From Quatrionicoccus australiensis (GTDB lineage Bacteria; Pseudomonadota; Gammaproteobacteria; Burkholderiales; Rhodocyclaceae): a stretch of DNA of 64,000 bases. Under the pieces are notes generated by a model, which saw only the letters and a program-made list of their open reading frames with translations, ran no database searches and had not been told where the DNA came from. A program made the translations under genes and the position numbers. Positions 55,461 to 63,147 of this stretch are shown here, piece after piece. How positions within the stretch are numbered: position 1 is the stretch's first letter; each line of letters begins with the position of its first letter. The stretch covers positions 2,294,001 through 2,358,000 of the forward strand of contig NZ_CP075188.1 in the NCBI RefSeq assembly GCF_020510525.1, in the 5' to 3' direction.

Positions 55461-56324
55461 TTAAGCGGCAGTCGCCGCCAGCTGCGCCGCGACCATGTTG
55501 GCCAGCGACGTCGTCGGCCGGCCGATCAACTGGCTCAACTGATGGCTGTCGTCGAACAAGCCGCCCTTGGACGCGCCGACATCGGACTCGGCCAGTAGCG
55601 TCACCAGGAAATCCGGCAAGCCGGCGCCGAGCAGCGCGGCCTTGAATTCGCTTTCCGGCAAATTCTGGTAGTTGACCGCCTGGCCCGACTGTTTGGCGAT
55701 TTCGGCGGCCAGTTCGGCCAACGAGTAGGACGCGTCGCCGGCCAGTTCGTAGATGCGCCCGGCCTGATCGTCCTGCGTCAGCACGGCAGCCGCCGCCGCG
55801 GCATAGTCGGCACGCGCCGCCGAGGCGATGCGCCCTTCCCCGGCGCTACCCAGCACCACGCCGTACTGCAGCGCGGTCGGGATGCCGGCCAGGTAATTCT
55901 CGGTGTACCAGCCGTTGCGCAGGATCACCGCCGGCAGGCCGGAAGCGCGGATCAGGGCTTCCGTCTCCTGGTGCTCGGCGGCAAGCGGCAGCGGCGAGCT
56001 GTCGGCATGCAGGAGGCTGGTATAGGCAAGCAGGCCGACGCCGGCCGCCTTGGCCGCATCGATCACGGCGCGGTGCTGCGGCACGCGGCGACCGACCTCA
56101 TTGGCCGAAATCAGCAGCAGCTTGTCGGCGCCGGCAAAGGCGGCCGCCAGGCTGGCCGGCTGGTCGTAATCGGCAACGCGCACCTGCACGCCGCGCGCCG
56201 CCAGATCGGCGACTTTCTCGGGATTGCGCACGGCGGCGACGATTTCGCCGGCCGGAACTGTCTGCAACAGGGCTTCGATGACAAGGCGGCCAAGCTGGCC
56301 GGAGGCGCCGGTGATGACGATCAT
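55461..56324 (-). CDS. qorB: NAD(P)H:quinone oxidoreductase 2-type SDR
   Basis: A 287-residue atypical short-chain dehydrogenase. ITGASGQLGRLVIEALL is the NADP-binding loop. YTSLLHADSSPLPLAAEH, LRNGWYTENYLAG and SDVGASKGGLFDDSHQLS match E. coli QorB almost word for word. It reduces quinones using NADPH. It is divergent from an HxlR regulator, as qorB-ytfH is in enterobacteria. Confidence 0.94.
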   Translation of the reverse strand: MIVITGASGQLGRLVIEALLQTVPAGEIVAAVRNPEKVADLAARGVQVRVADYDQPASLAAAFAGADKLLLISANEVGRRVPQHRAVIDAAKAAGVGLLAYTSLLHADSSPLPLAAEHQETEALIRASGLPAVILRNGWYTENYLAGIPTALQYGVVLGSAGEGRIASAARADYAAAAAAVLTQDDQAGRIYELAGDASYSLAELAAEIAKQSGQAVNYQNLPESEFKAALLGAGLPDFLVTLLAESDVGASKGGLFDDSHQLSQLIGRPTTSLANMVAAQLAATAA

Positions 56325-56413
56325 GATGAATTTCCTTTATTTCGGTGGGGGGAGCCGGCAGAATAGCGACACCGCTAACTTTTAGTAAGTACGCACAAAA
56401 AGGTAAGTTCAAA

Positions 56414-56800
56414 ATGCATAACGCCGACACCCCACGCCCCGGCTTCGCCGAACTCATGCAGCGCGGCCAGCTGTTCGCCGAAAAATGCCCGTCGCGCGAA
56501 GTCCTCAAGCACGTCACCAGCCGCTGGGGCGTCCTGCTCCTCGTCGCCCTGCGCAGCGGCACCCACCGCTTCAGCGACCTGCGCCGCAAGGTCAACGGCA
56601 TCAGCGAAAAAATGCTCGCCCAGACCCTGCAATGGCTGGAAGGTGACGGCTTCGTGGAGAGGATTTCCTACCCGGTCGTGCCGCCGCATGTGGAATACAA
56701 GCTGACACCGCTGGGGGAGGAAGTCGGGGAGAAGGTGGAAGCGCTGGCGGACTGGATAGAGGTGAAGTTGCCGGAGATTCTGGCGGGGAGGAAGAAATGA
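56414..56800 (+). CDS. HxlR-family regulator (YtfH-like)
   Basis: A 128-residue winged-helix regulator with the family's N-terminal cysteine in AEKCPSREVLKHVTSRWGVLLLVAL. The core helix is ISEKMLAQTLQWLEGDGFVER and the wing YPVVPPHVEYKLTPLGEE. HxlR proteins of this type sense quinones or thiol stress through that cysteine. ATG at 56414. Two GTAAGT repeats in the 89-bp gap to qorB may be its sites. Confidence 0.92.
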   Translation: MHNADTPRPGFAELMQRGQLFAEKCPSREVLKHVTSRWGVLLLVALRSGTHRFSDLRRKVNGISEKMLAQTLQWLEGDGFVERISYPVVPPHVEYKLTPLGEEVGEKVEALADWIEVKLPEILAGRKK

Positions 56801-56820
56801 GCGCGGGGAAAATCCCGCTT

Positions 56821-56840
56821 GAGAGAGGGATTCGAATCGC
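56821..56840 (-). other. tRNA T-arm-like fragment
   Basis: On the minus strand GATTCGAATCCCTCTCTC resembles the T-loop and 3' acceptor side of a serine tRNA. No cloverleaf can be built around it, so it is not a tRNA gene. It might be a remnant of an attachment site beside the atypical methyltransferase gene. Confidence 0.25.
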
Positions 56841-56904
56841 GTAGCCTGCTGGAACAGCCGAGTTTCATACCCCCACCTGCTTAGTCAAAGTCAATTCCCG
56901 ATTC

Positions 56905-57672
56905 ATGGACAACAAAAACCTGACCTGCCCGGTTTGTCGGAAAGCCTCTGCCTTGCTGGATGTAGTGGATCTCAACAAGTCATGCGAAGAAGCGAGCGGC
57001 AAGTTCCTGCCGCTTTCGGGAACTCCCGTTTACTACGCACACTGCGGCAATTGCGGCTTCTGTTTCGCACCGGAAATAATGAACTGGTCGCTGGATGAGT
57101 TCGCAGAGAGGATTTACAACGACCAATACGTCCTTATTGACCCGGATTATCTCGAAACGAGACCGCAAGCCAATGCGGACAATCTTGTGGCCTTGTTTCC
57201 GGCCTTGCCGCCCACGGTCAGGCACCTCGATTACGGCGGCGGATCGGGCAGTCTCGCAGAAATCCTGCGCGACTACGGCTGGAATTCGCTGTCTTATGAC
57301 CCGTTTGAGAACCGGGATGTCACCCTTGATCAATTGGGGCAGTTCGACCTGATCACGGCCTTCGAGGTCTTCGAACATGTGCCGGACGTGCAGCAACTGA
57401 TGTGCGACATCTGGCAGTTGCTTTCCGAAAACGGCGTATTGATGTTTTCCACGCTGCTATCCGACGGCAACATTCGTCCGAATGAAAGACTGAACTGGTG
57501 GTATGCATCGCCGCGCAACGGACATATCAGCCTGTTCTCGCGCAAGAGCCTGACGCTGCTTGCCCAGGATTCCGGATTCAACTTCGGCAGCTTTTCCGAT
57601 CTCTTTCATGTTTTCCATACCAACATGCCGGCATGGGCTGCGCATCTGACGGGTTCGGAAAAGCAGGTTTGA
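56905..57672 (+). CDS. Class I SAM-dependent methyltransferase with N-terminal zinc motif
   Basis: A 255-residue protein. CPVC near residue 9 and CGNCGFCF near 47 form a zinc-ribbon-like start. The methyltransferase fold follows: HLDYGGGSGSLAEILR is the SAM loop, SYDPFE the acidic turn and ITAFEVFEHVPDVQQ the next strand. Proteins of this layout often modify sugars or polyketides. Its GC content is visibly lower than that of neighbours and it stands alone, which hints at transfer. Substrate unknown. Confidence 0.85.
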   Translation: MDNKNLTCPVCRKASALLDVVDLNKSCEEASGKFLPLSGTPVYYAHCGNCGFCFAPEIMNWSLDEFAERIYNDQYVLIDPDYLETRPQANADNLVALFPALPPTVRHLDYGGGSGSLAEILRDYGWNSLSYDPFENRDVTLDQLGQFDLITAFEVFEHVPDVQQLMCDIWQLLSENGVLMFSTLLSDGNIRPNERLNWWYASPRNGHISLFSRKSLTLLAQDSGFNFGSFSDLFHVFHTNMPAWAAHLTGSEKQV

Positions 57673-57792
57673 GGCTCCTGCTGTCCTTGGCCTCCATTCG
57701 CCTTCACTGAACAATACGGCAAAGCCGAAGCCGGGTATATCCAGTCCTGTCCGACGGACGGGCGCATCAAAGTCGCCGCAGCGAACAACCGC

Positions 57793-57823
57793 GGTCGACA
57801 CCGGAAAAACGATGATTTCATCC
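57793..57823 (+). repeat. GGTCGAC/A-T-tract repeat, copy 7
   Basis: GGTCGACACC, GGAAAAACGATG, ATTTCATCC, between the methyltransferase and the convergent zinc-ribbon gene. Confidence 0.45.
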
Positions 57824-57859
57824 TGTTGACCGCTGGAAAGCGGCAGCGTCAAACGCCCT

Positions 57860-58165
57860 TCACTCTTCCCGAAACTCCCACCCCTTTTCCGGCATCCGCA
57901 GACGCAAGCTGCCATCACCCGCATCGGCCAGCACTTCCAGCCCGGCGCAGTCGAGGCTGAAGGCGACGTCGAAGCGTTGGCCGACGATGTAGCCGATCTC
58001 GATGCGGCCGGCGGCCGGGTGGATTTCGAGGCGGCCCTGGCAGTAGGGGCAGCGCGCAGAGAGGATGCCGAGGCTGGCGTCGGCGAGTTCGTCGCAGGCG
58101 TTGAGCAGGTCGAGAGCGGTCAGTTGGCCGCCGCAGAGCGGGCAGCCGGAATGGCGATGGGTCAT
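57860..58165 (-). CDS. Small zinc-ribbon protein
   Basis: 101 residues. CPLCGGQL near the start and CPYCQGRLEI near residue 40 are two CxxC pairs, the pattern of a zinc ribbon, followed by a beta-rich tail. It lies 33 bp downstream of eutR on the same strand and may share its transcript. Family not recognised. Confidence 0.7.
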   Translation of the reverse strand: MTHRHSGCPLCGGQLTALDLLNACDELADASLGILSARCPYCQGRLEIHPAAGRIEIGYIVGQRFDVAFSLDCAGLEVLADAGDGSLRLRMPEKGWEFREE

Positions 58166-58198
58166 GGACGGGTTTCCGGTACTTGGCTTCTGGCTGGC

Positions 58199-59167
58199 TC
58201 AGCTGCGCAGGGTTTCGGAGGGCAGTTCGCCGAACAGGCGGCGGTAGTCCTGGGCGAACTGGCTGAGGTGCGAGAAGCCCCAGTCGTAGGCGATGCAGGA
58301 GATCGGCCGCGCCGTGTTGGCGCGCAACTGGCGGCGCACTTCGTTGAGGCGCAGGCTGCGCACGTAGGCGAGCGGCGCCAGGCCGGTGGCGTCTTCGAAG
58401 CAGTTCTGCAGGGCGCGCCGGCTGATGTGGAATTGTTCGCAGAGTTCGGCAACGCTGGGCGGCGCGTCGGGCTGCTCGAGAACACGGCGGCGCACCTTGT
58501 CCACGACCTGCTGGTGCTGCAGGCGGGTGCGATTGAGCGACGCCGGCTGCGAATCCTGGCTGGTCAGCACGCCGGCCAGGGCTTCGAAAATGCGCCCCTG
58601 CAGGTCGTCGACCGCTGCGCTGTCGGCTTCGCTGCTGTTGGCGTCGGCGAGGATGTTGGCCAGCTTGCGACAGAGATGTTCCTTGCGCCCCGGCGCCAGG
58701 TCGCGCACGTCGCCCTGCTGCAGCAGGCGGTCGAGATCGAGATGGCGGGTGGCGTCGAGATGCAGGGCAAAGCTTTCGCGGTCGACGACGACGCCGAACA
58801 GGTCGAAATCCGGCGCCGTGAGCAGGTCGAATTCGGCGCCGCCGTCGCGGATGCAGACGGCGCGTGACGACAGCTGCTTGCCGCCCATTGCCATCAGGCC
58901 GTCGGCCATGTCGGGAATGCCGAACCACACCGAGTTCGGCCAGGCGGCGCAGGTCTGGCGCAATTGCTGGTTGGCGCGTTCAACGAAAACCTGGGTCTTG
59001 GGCAGCCACAGTTCGGTGACTTCGCCGCTGAAACTGCCGGCCGAAAGCTGGTCGTAGCGCTGATCCCACTGCGACAGGTTGCGCGCATGCTCGTCCGCAT
59101 CGCGCGCCCGGATCTCGCGGCGCAGTGGCCGGGCAAAGGCCGGATGGGAGGTGGTGAGTGCGCTCAT
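58199..59167 (-). CDS. eutR: EutR-like AraC-family regulator of ethanolamine use
   Basis: A 322-residue regulator. WDQRYDQLSAGSFSGEVTELWL and WPNSVWFGIPDM align with E. coli EutR; the C terminus has two helix-turn-helix units (ELCEQFHISRRALQNCFEDATG and YDWGFSHLSQFAQDYRRLFGELP). EutR activates eut genes when ethanolamine and adenosylcobalamin are present. I chose ATG 59167; upstream ATGs give no family match. It is divergent from eat, and a direct repeat fitting an AraC-type dimer lies in the gap. Confidence 0.9.
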   Translation of the reverse strand: MSALTTSHPAFARPLRREIRARDADEHARNLSQWDQRYDQLSAGSFSGEVTELWLPKTQVFVERANQQLRQTCAAWPNSVWFGIPDMADGLMAMGGKQLSSRAVCIRDGGAEFDLLTAPDFDLFGVVVDRESFALHLDATRHLDLDRLLQQGDVRDLAPGRKEHLCRKLANILADANSSEADSAAVDDLQGRIFEALAGVLTSQDSQPASLNRTRLQHQQVVDKVRRRVLEQPDAPPSVAELCEQFHISRRALQNCFEDATGLAPLAYVRSLRLNEVRRQLRANTARPISCIAYDWGFSHLSQFAQDYRRLFGELPSETLRS

Positions 59168-59360
59168 GGTGGCTTTCCGCTGTTGCTGTCGCGCGTATTG
59201 ATGCAAGGCCCGTACCATCCGGCGCAAATTGCCTATGCCGTTTTCGCGATTGGCGTCGGCAGCGGGCACGCCGCTTGCAGGTCATGACGGAAAAATAGGC
59301 AAAACCGGGCGCAATGCCGTCCGGCGTGGTGCATTTCCCGGTTTTCGGGCACTGCCGCGG

Positions 59361-59390
59361 TGCAAAACGCAGGATTTTTTACGGTCGACC
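59361..59390 (-). repeat. GGTCGAC/A-T-tract repeat, copy 8
   Basis: On the minus strand GGTCGACCG, TAAAAAATCCTGCG, TTTTGC. It sits in the eutR-eat gap. A related half-copy without the exact GTCGAC lies at 59280-59310 (GGTCATGAC, GGAAAAATAGGCAAAA). Confidence 0.5.
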
Positions 59391-59402
59391 GCCATTTGTG
59401 CC

Positions 59403-59435
59403 GATTTTTGATATTGCGGTGCTGATTCTTGATAT
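59403..59435 (+). promoter_or_regulatory. Candidate EutR binding site (21-bp-spaced direct repeat)
   Basis: GATTTTTGATAT at 59403 and GATTCTTGATAT at 59424 match at 11 of 12 positions and start exactly 21 bp apart, two helical turns. This is how AraC-family activators bind. The second copy ends 56 bp before the eat ATG. The rest of the 324-bp eutR-eat gap holds no gene; beside the repeats it has nothing I can name. Confidence 0.55.
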
Positions 59436-59491
59436 GTGTCGTGCCGCCGCCTGTTCGAAGATGCAGTCACCAACATTTTTCGGAGCACATC

Positions 59492-60880
59492 ATGACTACC
59501 CCTTCCCATTCGGCGCACGGCCTCTCGGCCAGCCTCGGCACCTGGCAACTGTGGGGCATTGCCGTCGGCCTGGTCATTTCCGGCGAGTATTTCGGCTGGA
59601 GTTTCGGCTGGGCGACGGCCGGCACCCTCGGTTTTCTGGTCACCACCATCATGGTCGCCATCATGTACGGCACCTTCATTTTCAGCTTCACCGAACTGAC
59701 CGCCAGCATCCCGCACGCCGGCGGCCCCTTCGCTTACAGCTACCATGCCTTCGGCGCGACCGGCGGCTACCTGGCCGGGATGGCGACGCTGATCGAATTC
59801 ATCTTCGCGCCGCCGGCCATCGCGCTCGCCATCGGCGCCTATCTCAACGTGCAGTTCCCGGCGCTCGATCCGAAGATCGCGGCGACCGGCGCCTACGTCG
59901 TGTTCATGGGCCTCAACATCATCGGCGTGACCATTGCCGCAACTTTCGAGCTGTTCGTCACCATCCTCGCCATCTTTGAACTGCTCGTCTTCATGGGCGT
60001 CGTCGCCCCCGGCTTCTCGCTCGCCAACTTCACGGCCGGCGGCTGGAGCGGCGCCGACGAGTTCTCGCTCGCTTCGCTGACCGGCATCTTCGCCGCCATC
60101 CCGTTCGCCATCTGGTTCTTCCTCGCCATCGAAGGCGTTGCCATGGCCGCCGAGGAAGTGCGCGATCCGAAGCGTTCGATCCCGATCGCCTACACCGGCG
60201 GCATCCTCACCCTGGTTGTGCTGGCCATCGGCGTCATGGTCTTTGCCGGCGGCGTCGGCGACTGGACCAAGCTCGCCAACATCAACGACCCGCTGCCGCA
60301 AGCCATGAAGACCATCGTCGGCGAATCGAGCGGCTGGCTGCACATGCTGGTCTGGCTCGGCCTGTTCGGTCTGGTCGCTTCCTTCCACGGCATCATCCTC
60401 GGCTACTCGCGGCAGATCTACGCCCAGGCCCGCGCCGGCTACCTGCCGGGCTGGCTCGGCAAGATCCACCCGCGCTTCAAGACGCCGCACCGCGCCATCA
60501 TCGCCGGCGGCCTGATCGGCATCGCCGCGATCTTCAGCGACGAGGTACTGTCCTTCGGCGGCCAGAGCCTGACCGCCAACATCGTCACCATGTCGGTATT
60601 CGGCGCCCTGCTCATGTACGCCCTGAGCATAGCCGCACTGTTCAAGCTGCGCGCCAGCGAACCGCGCCTAGCCCGTCCGTACAAGGTGCCATTCTACCCG
60701 GTCTTCCCGGCCATCGCACTGGCCGGTTCGCTGGTCTGCCTGGGCACCGTGGCCTGGTTCAACCCGACCCTGGCCGGCCTCTTCGTGCTGATCCTGGCTG
60801 TCGGCTACGGCTACTTCCGGATCACCCACGCCCAGCGCGCCGCCCTCCCTTTTGCTGAACTGGCCGTCGAGGCCGAGTAA
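59492..60880 (+). CDS. eat: Ethanolamine permease
   Basis: A 462-residue APC-superfamily importer with about twelve hydrophobic helices. WGIAVGLVISGEYFGWSFGW and ASIPHAGGPFAYSYHAFG are typical of the Eat subfamily. CGGAGCACATC precedes the ATG. It starts the ethanolamine operon; eutB follows 21 bp after its stop. Confidence 0.94.
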   Translation: MTTPSHSAHGLSASLGTWQLWGIAVGLVISGEYFGWSFGWATAGTLGFLVTTIMVAIMYGTFIFSFTELTASIPHAGGPFAYSYHAFGATGGYLAGMATLIEFIFAPPAIALAIGAYLNVQFPALDPKIAATGAYVVFMGLNIIGVTIAATFELFVTILAIFELLVFMGVVAPGFSLANFTAGGWSGADEFSLASLTGIFAAIPFAIWFFLAIEGVAMAAEEVRDPKRSIPIAYTGGILTLVVLAIGVMVFAGGVGDWTKLANINDPLPQAMKTIVGESSGWLHMLVWLGLFGLVASFHGIILGYSRQIYAQARAGYLPGWLGKIHPRFKTPHRAIIAGGLIGIAAIFSDEVLSFGGQSLTANIVTMSVFGALLMYALSIAALFKLRASEPRLARPYKVPFYPVFPAIALAGSLVCLGTVAWFNPTLAGLFVLILAVGYGYFRITHAQRAALPFAELAVEAE

Positions 60881-60901
60881 GCGAACGCCAGGAAACGCAT
60901 C

Positions 60902-62296
60902 ATGATCCACGCCTGCACCCTCGGCCTGCACCGCCATGTCTTTCCCGACCTCAAGGCGGTGCTGGCCAAGGCCAGCCCGGCCCGCTCCGGCGACATGCTG
61001 GCCGGCGTCGCGGCGGCCAGCGAAGAAGAACGCATGGCGGCGCGCCTTGTACTCGCCGACATCCCGCTCGCCCACTTCCTCAACGAGGCGGTGATTCCCT
61101 ACGAAGACGACGAAGTCACCCGCATCATCATCGACAGCCATGCCGCCGGTGCCTTCCTGCCGGTAGCGGGGCTGACGGTCGGCGAGTTCCGCGACTGGCT
61201 GCTTTCCGATGCCGCCGACACGGCCAGCCTGACGGCGCTGGCGCCCGGCCTGACGCCGGAGATGGTGGCGGCGGTGAGCAAGCTGATGCGCAACCAGGAC
61301 CTGATTTTGGTCGCCGCCAAGTGCTCGGTCATCACCCGTTTCCGCAACACCCTCGGCCTGCCCGGCCGGCTCGCCGTGCGCCTGCAACCCAACCATCCGA
61401 CCGACGATCCGCGCGGCATCACCGCCTCGATGCTCGACGGTCTGCTCTACGGTGCCGGCGACGCGGTGATCGGCATCAACCCGGCGACCGACAGCCTGCC
61501 GGCGATCACCGCCCTGCTCCGCCTGATCGACGATTTCCGCGAGCAATACGCGGTGCCGACGCAAAGCTGCATCCTGACCCATGTCACCAATACGCTGCGC
61601 GCCATCGACCAGGGCGCGCCGGTCGACCTGGTCTTCCAGTCGATCGGCGGCAGCGAGGGCGTCAATAGCAGTTTCGGCGTTTCCGCCGCGCTGCTCGACG
61701 AGGCCAACGCGGCGGCGCGCGAACTCGGACGCGGCACGCTCGGCAACAACGTGATGTATTTCGAGACCGGTCAGGGCAGCGCGCTCTCGGCCAACGCCCA
61801 CCACGGCGTCGACCAGCAGACCATCGAGGCGCGCGCCTACGGCCTGGCGCGGCGTTACCAGCCGCTGCTGGTCAATACCGTGGTCGGCTTCATCGGCCCG
61901 GAATACCTCTACGACGGCAAGCAGATCATCCGCGCCGGCCTTGAAGACCATTTCTGCGGCAAATTGCTCGGTCTACCGATGGGCTGCGACATCTGCTACA
62001 CCAACCATGCCGAGGCCGACCAGGACGACATGGACACGCTGCTGACGCTACTCGGCGTCGCCGGCATCAATTTCATCATCGGCGTGCCCGGCGCCGACGA
62101 CATCATGCTCAATTACCAGAGCACCTCCTTCCACGATGCGCTCTACCTGCGCCGCGTGCTCGACCGCCGGCGTGCGCCGGAATTCGAGGAATGGCTGGAG
62201 AAGATGCGCATCACCGACTACCGCGGCGAACTGCTCGCCCAGAGCAGCCAATACCCGCTGCTCGGGCTAGCCGAAAGTATCCAGGAGGCGCCATGA
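60902..62296 (+). CDS. eutB: Ethanolamine ammonia-lyase, large subunit
   Basis: A 464-residue adenosylcobalamin enzyme subunit that splits ethanolamine to acetaldehyde and ammonia. It has the family length; conserved blocks include RLQPNHPTDDPRGITASML, SIGGSEGVNSSFGVS, ETGQGSALSANAHHG and HFCGKLLGLPMGCDICYTNH. The stop overlaps the eutC start (ATGA). No microcompartment shell genes and no eutA reactivase are present in the window. Confidence 0.97.
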   Translation: MIHACTLGLHRHVFPDLKAVLAKASPARSGDMLAGVAAASEEERMAARLVLADIPLAHFLNEAVIPYEDDEVTRIIIDSHAAGAFLPVAGLTVGEFRDWLLSDAADTASLTALAPGLTPEMVAAVSKLMRNQDLILVAAKCSVITRFRNTLGLPGRLAVRLQPNHPTDDPRGITASMLDGLLYGAGDAVIGINPATDSLPAITALLRLIDDFREQYAVPTQSCILTHVTNTLRAIDQGAPVDLVFQSIGGSEGVNSSFGVSAALLDEANAAARELGRGTLGNNVMYFETGQGSALSANAHHGVDQQTIEARAYGLARRYQPLLVNTVVGFIGPEYLYDGKQIIRAGLEDHFCGKLLGLPMGCDICYTNHAEADQDDMDTLLTLLGVAGINFIIGVPGADDIMLNYQSTSFHDALYLRRVLDRRRAPEFEEWLEKMRITDYRGELLAQSSQYPLLGLAESIQEAP

Positions 62297-63147
62297 GCCA
62301 GAAACCGGCCATCCTGACGCCCGACCCCTGGCAGCAACTGCAAAGCCTGACGCGCGCCCGCGTCGCCCTCGGCCGCGCCGGCGTCAGCCTGCCAACGCGC
62401 GAAGTGCTGCGCTTCGGCACGGCGCATGCCCAGGCGCGCGACGCGGTGCATACGGCGCTCGACGTCGATCTGCTCGCCGGCGAATTGCAGGCCGACGGTT
62501 TCCGGACCCTGGCCGTGCAAAGCCAGGCCGCCGACCGCGCCACTTACTTGCGTCGCCCGGATTACGGGCGCCGGCTCGCTCCAGCCTGTAGCGGTCGACT
62601 CGTTGAAAACGGCAAAAACCACTGGCCGGCCCGGCCGCGGCTGGCCATCGTCGTCGCCGACGGTTTGTCCTCGCTGGCGACCAGCAGCCACACGCGGGCA
62701 TTTCTCGCCGCCCTGCGCGCGCACATCCCTGACCTGAGCAGCCAGCCGCTGATCATCGCCACCCAGGCACGCGTCGCGCTCGGCGACGAGATCGGCCATC
62801 TGCTTGGCGCCGAACAGGTTGTGGTCTTGATCGGCGAACGGCCGGGCCTGTCCTCGCCCGACAGCCTCGGCCTCTACCTGACTGCCGGGCCGCGCCCCGG
62901 CCTGAACGATGCACAGCGCAACTGCATCTCGAACGTCCGGCCGGAAGGCCTGCCCTACGCCGAAGCCGCGCGCAAGCTCGCCTTCCTGATCGACGGCGCG
63001 CGCCGCCTTGGCCGTACCGGCGTCGATCTCAAGGACGACAGCGACGCGCCGGCGCTGGCCACTGCGGAAACCGGGCCGCGCTTTGCCGCGCCGGAAACCG
63101 CCCCACCTTTTTTTCCCACCTTGAACCTCCTGGAGATCCCTGCATGA
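62293..63147 (+). CDS. eutC: Ethanolamine ammonia-lyase, small subunit
   Basis: A 284-residue partner of EutB that binds cobalamin. Family blocks: RARVALGRAGVSLPTREVL, YLRRPDYGRRLAP, VVADGLSSLA, VVLIGERPGLSSPDSLGLYL and NCISNVRPEGLPYAEAA. Residues 101-112 (GRLVENGKNHW) are encoded by the repeat at 62593-62626 and are extra relative to E. coli EutC. CCAGGAGGCGCC is a strong RBS. The stop overlaps the porin start (ATGA). Confidence 0.96.
   Translation: MSQKPAILTPDPWQQLQSLTRARVALGRAGVSLPTREVLRFGTAHAQARDAVHTALDVDLLAGELQADGFRTLAVQSQAADRATYLRRPDYGRRLAPACSGRLVENGKNHWPARPRLAIVVADGLSSLATSSHTRAFLAALRAHIPDLSSQPLIIATQARVALGDEIGHLLGAEQVVVLIGERPGLSSPDSLGLYLTAGPRPGLNDAQRNCISNVRPEGLPYAEAARKLAFLIDGARRLGRTGVDLKDDSDAPALATAETGPRFAAPETAPPFFPTLNLLEIPA
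62593..62626 (+). repeat. GGTCGAC/A-T-tract repeat, copy 9, inside eutC
   Basis: GGTCGACTCG, TTGAAAACGG, CAAAAACCACTGG in the eutC reading frame. It adds about four residues relative to E. coli EutC at a loop between RRPDYGRRL and LAIVVADGL, without breaking the frame. Confidence 0.45.

Noticed and set aside
56821..56840. A functional tRNA gene
   Set aside because: Only a T-arm-like stretch is present; no anticodon or D arm, and no acceptor pairing.
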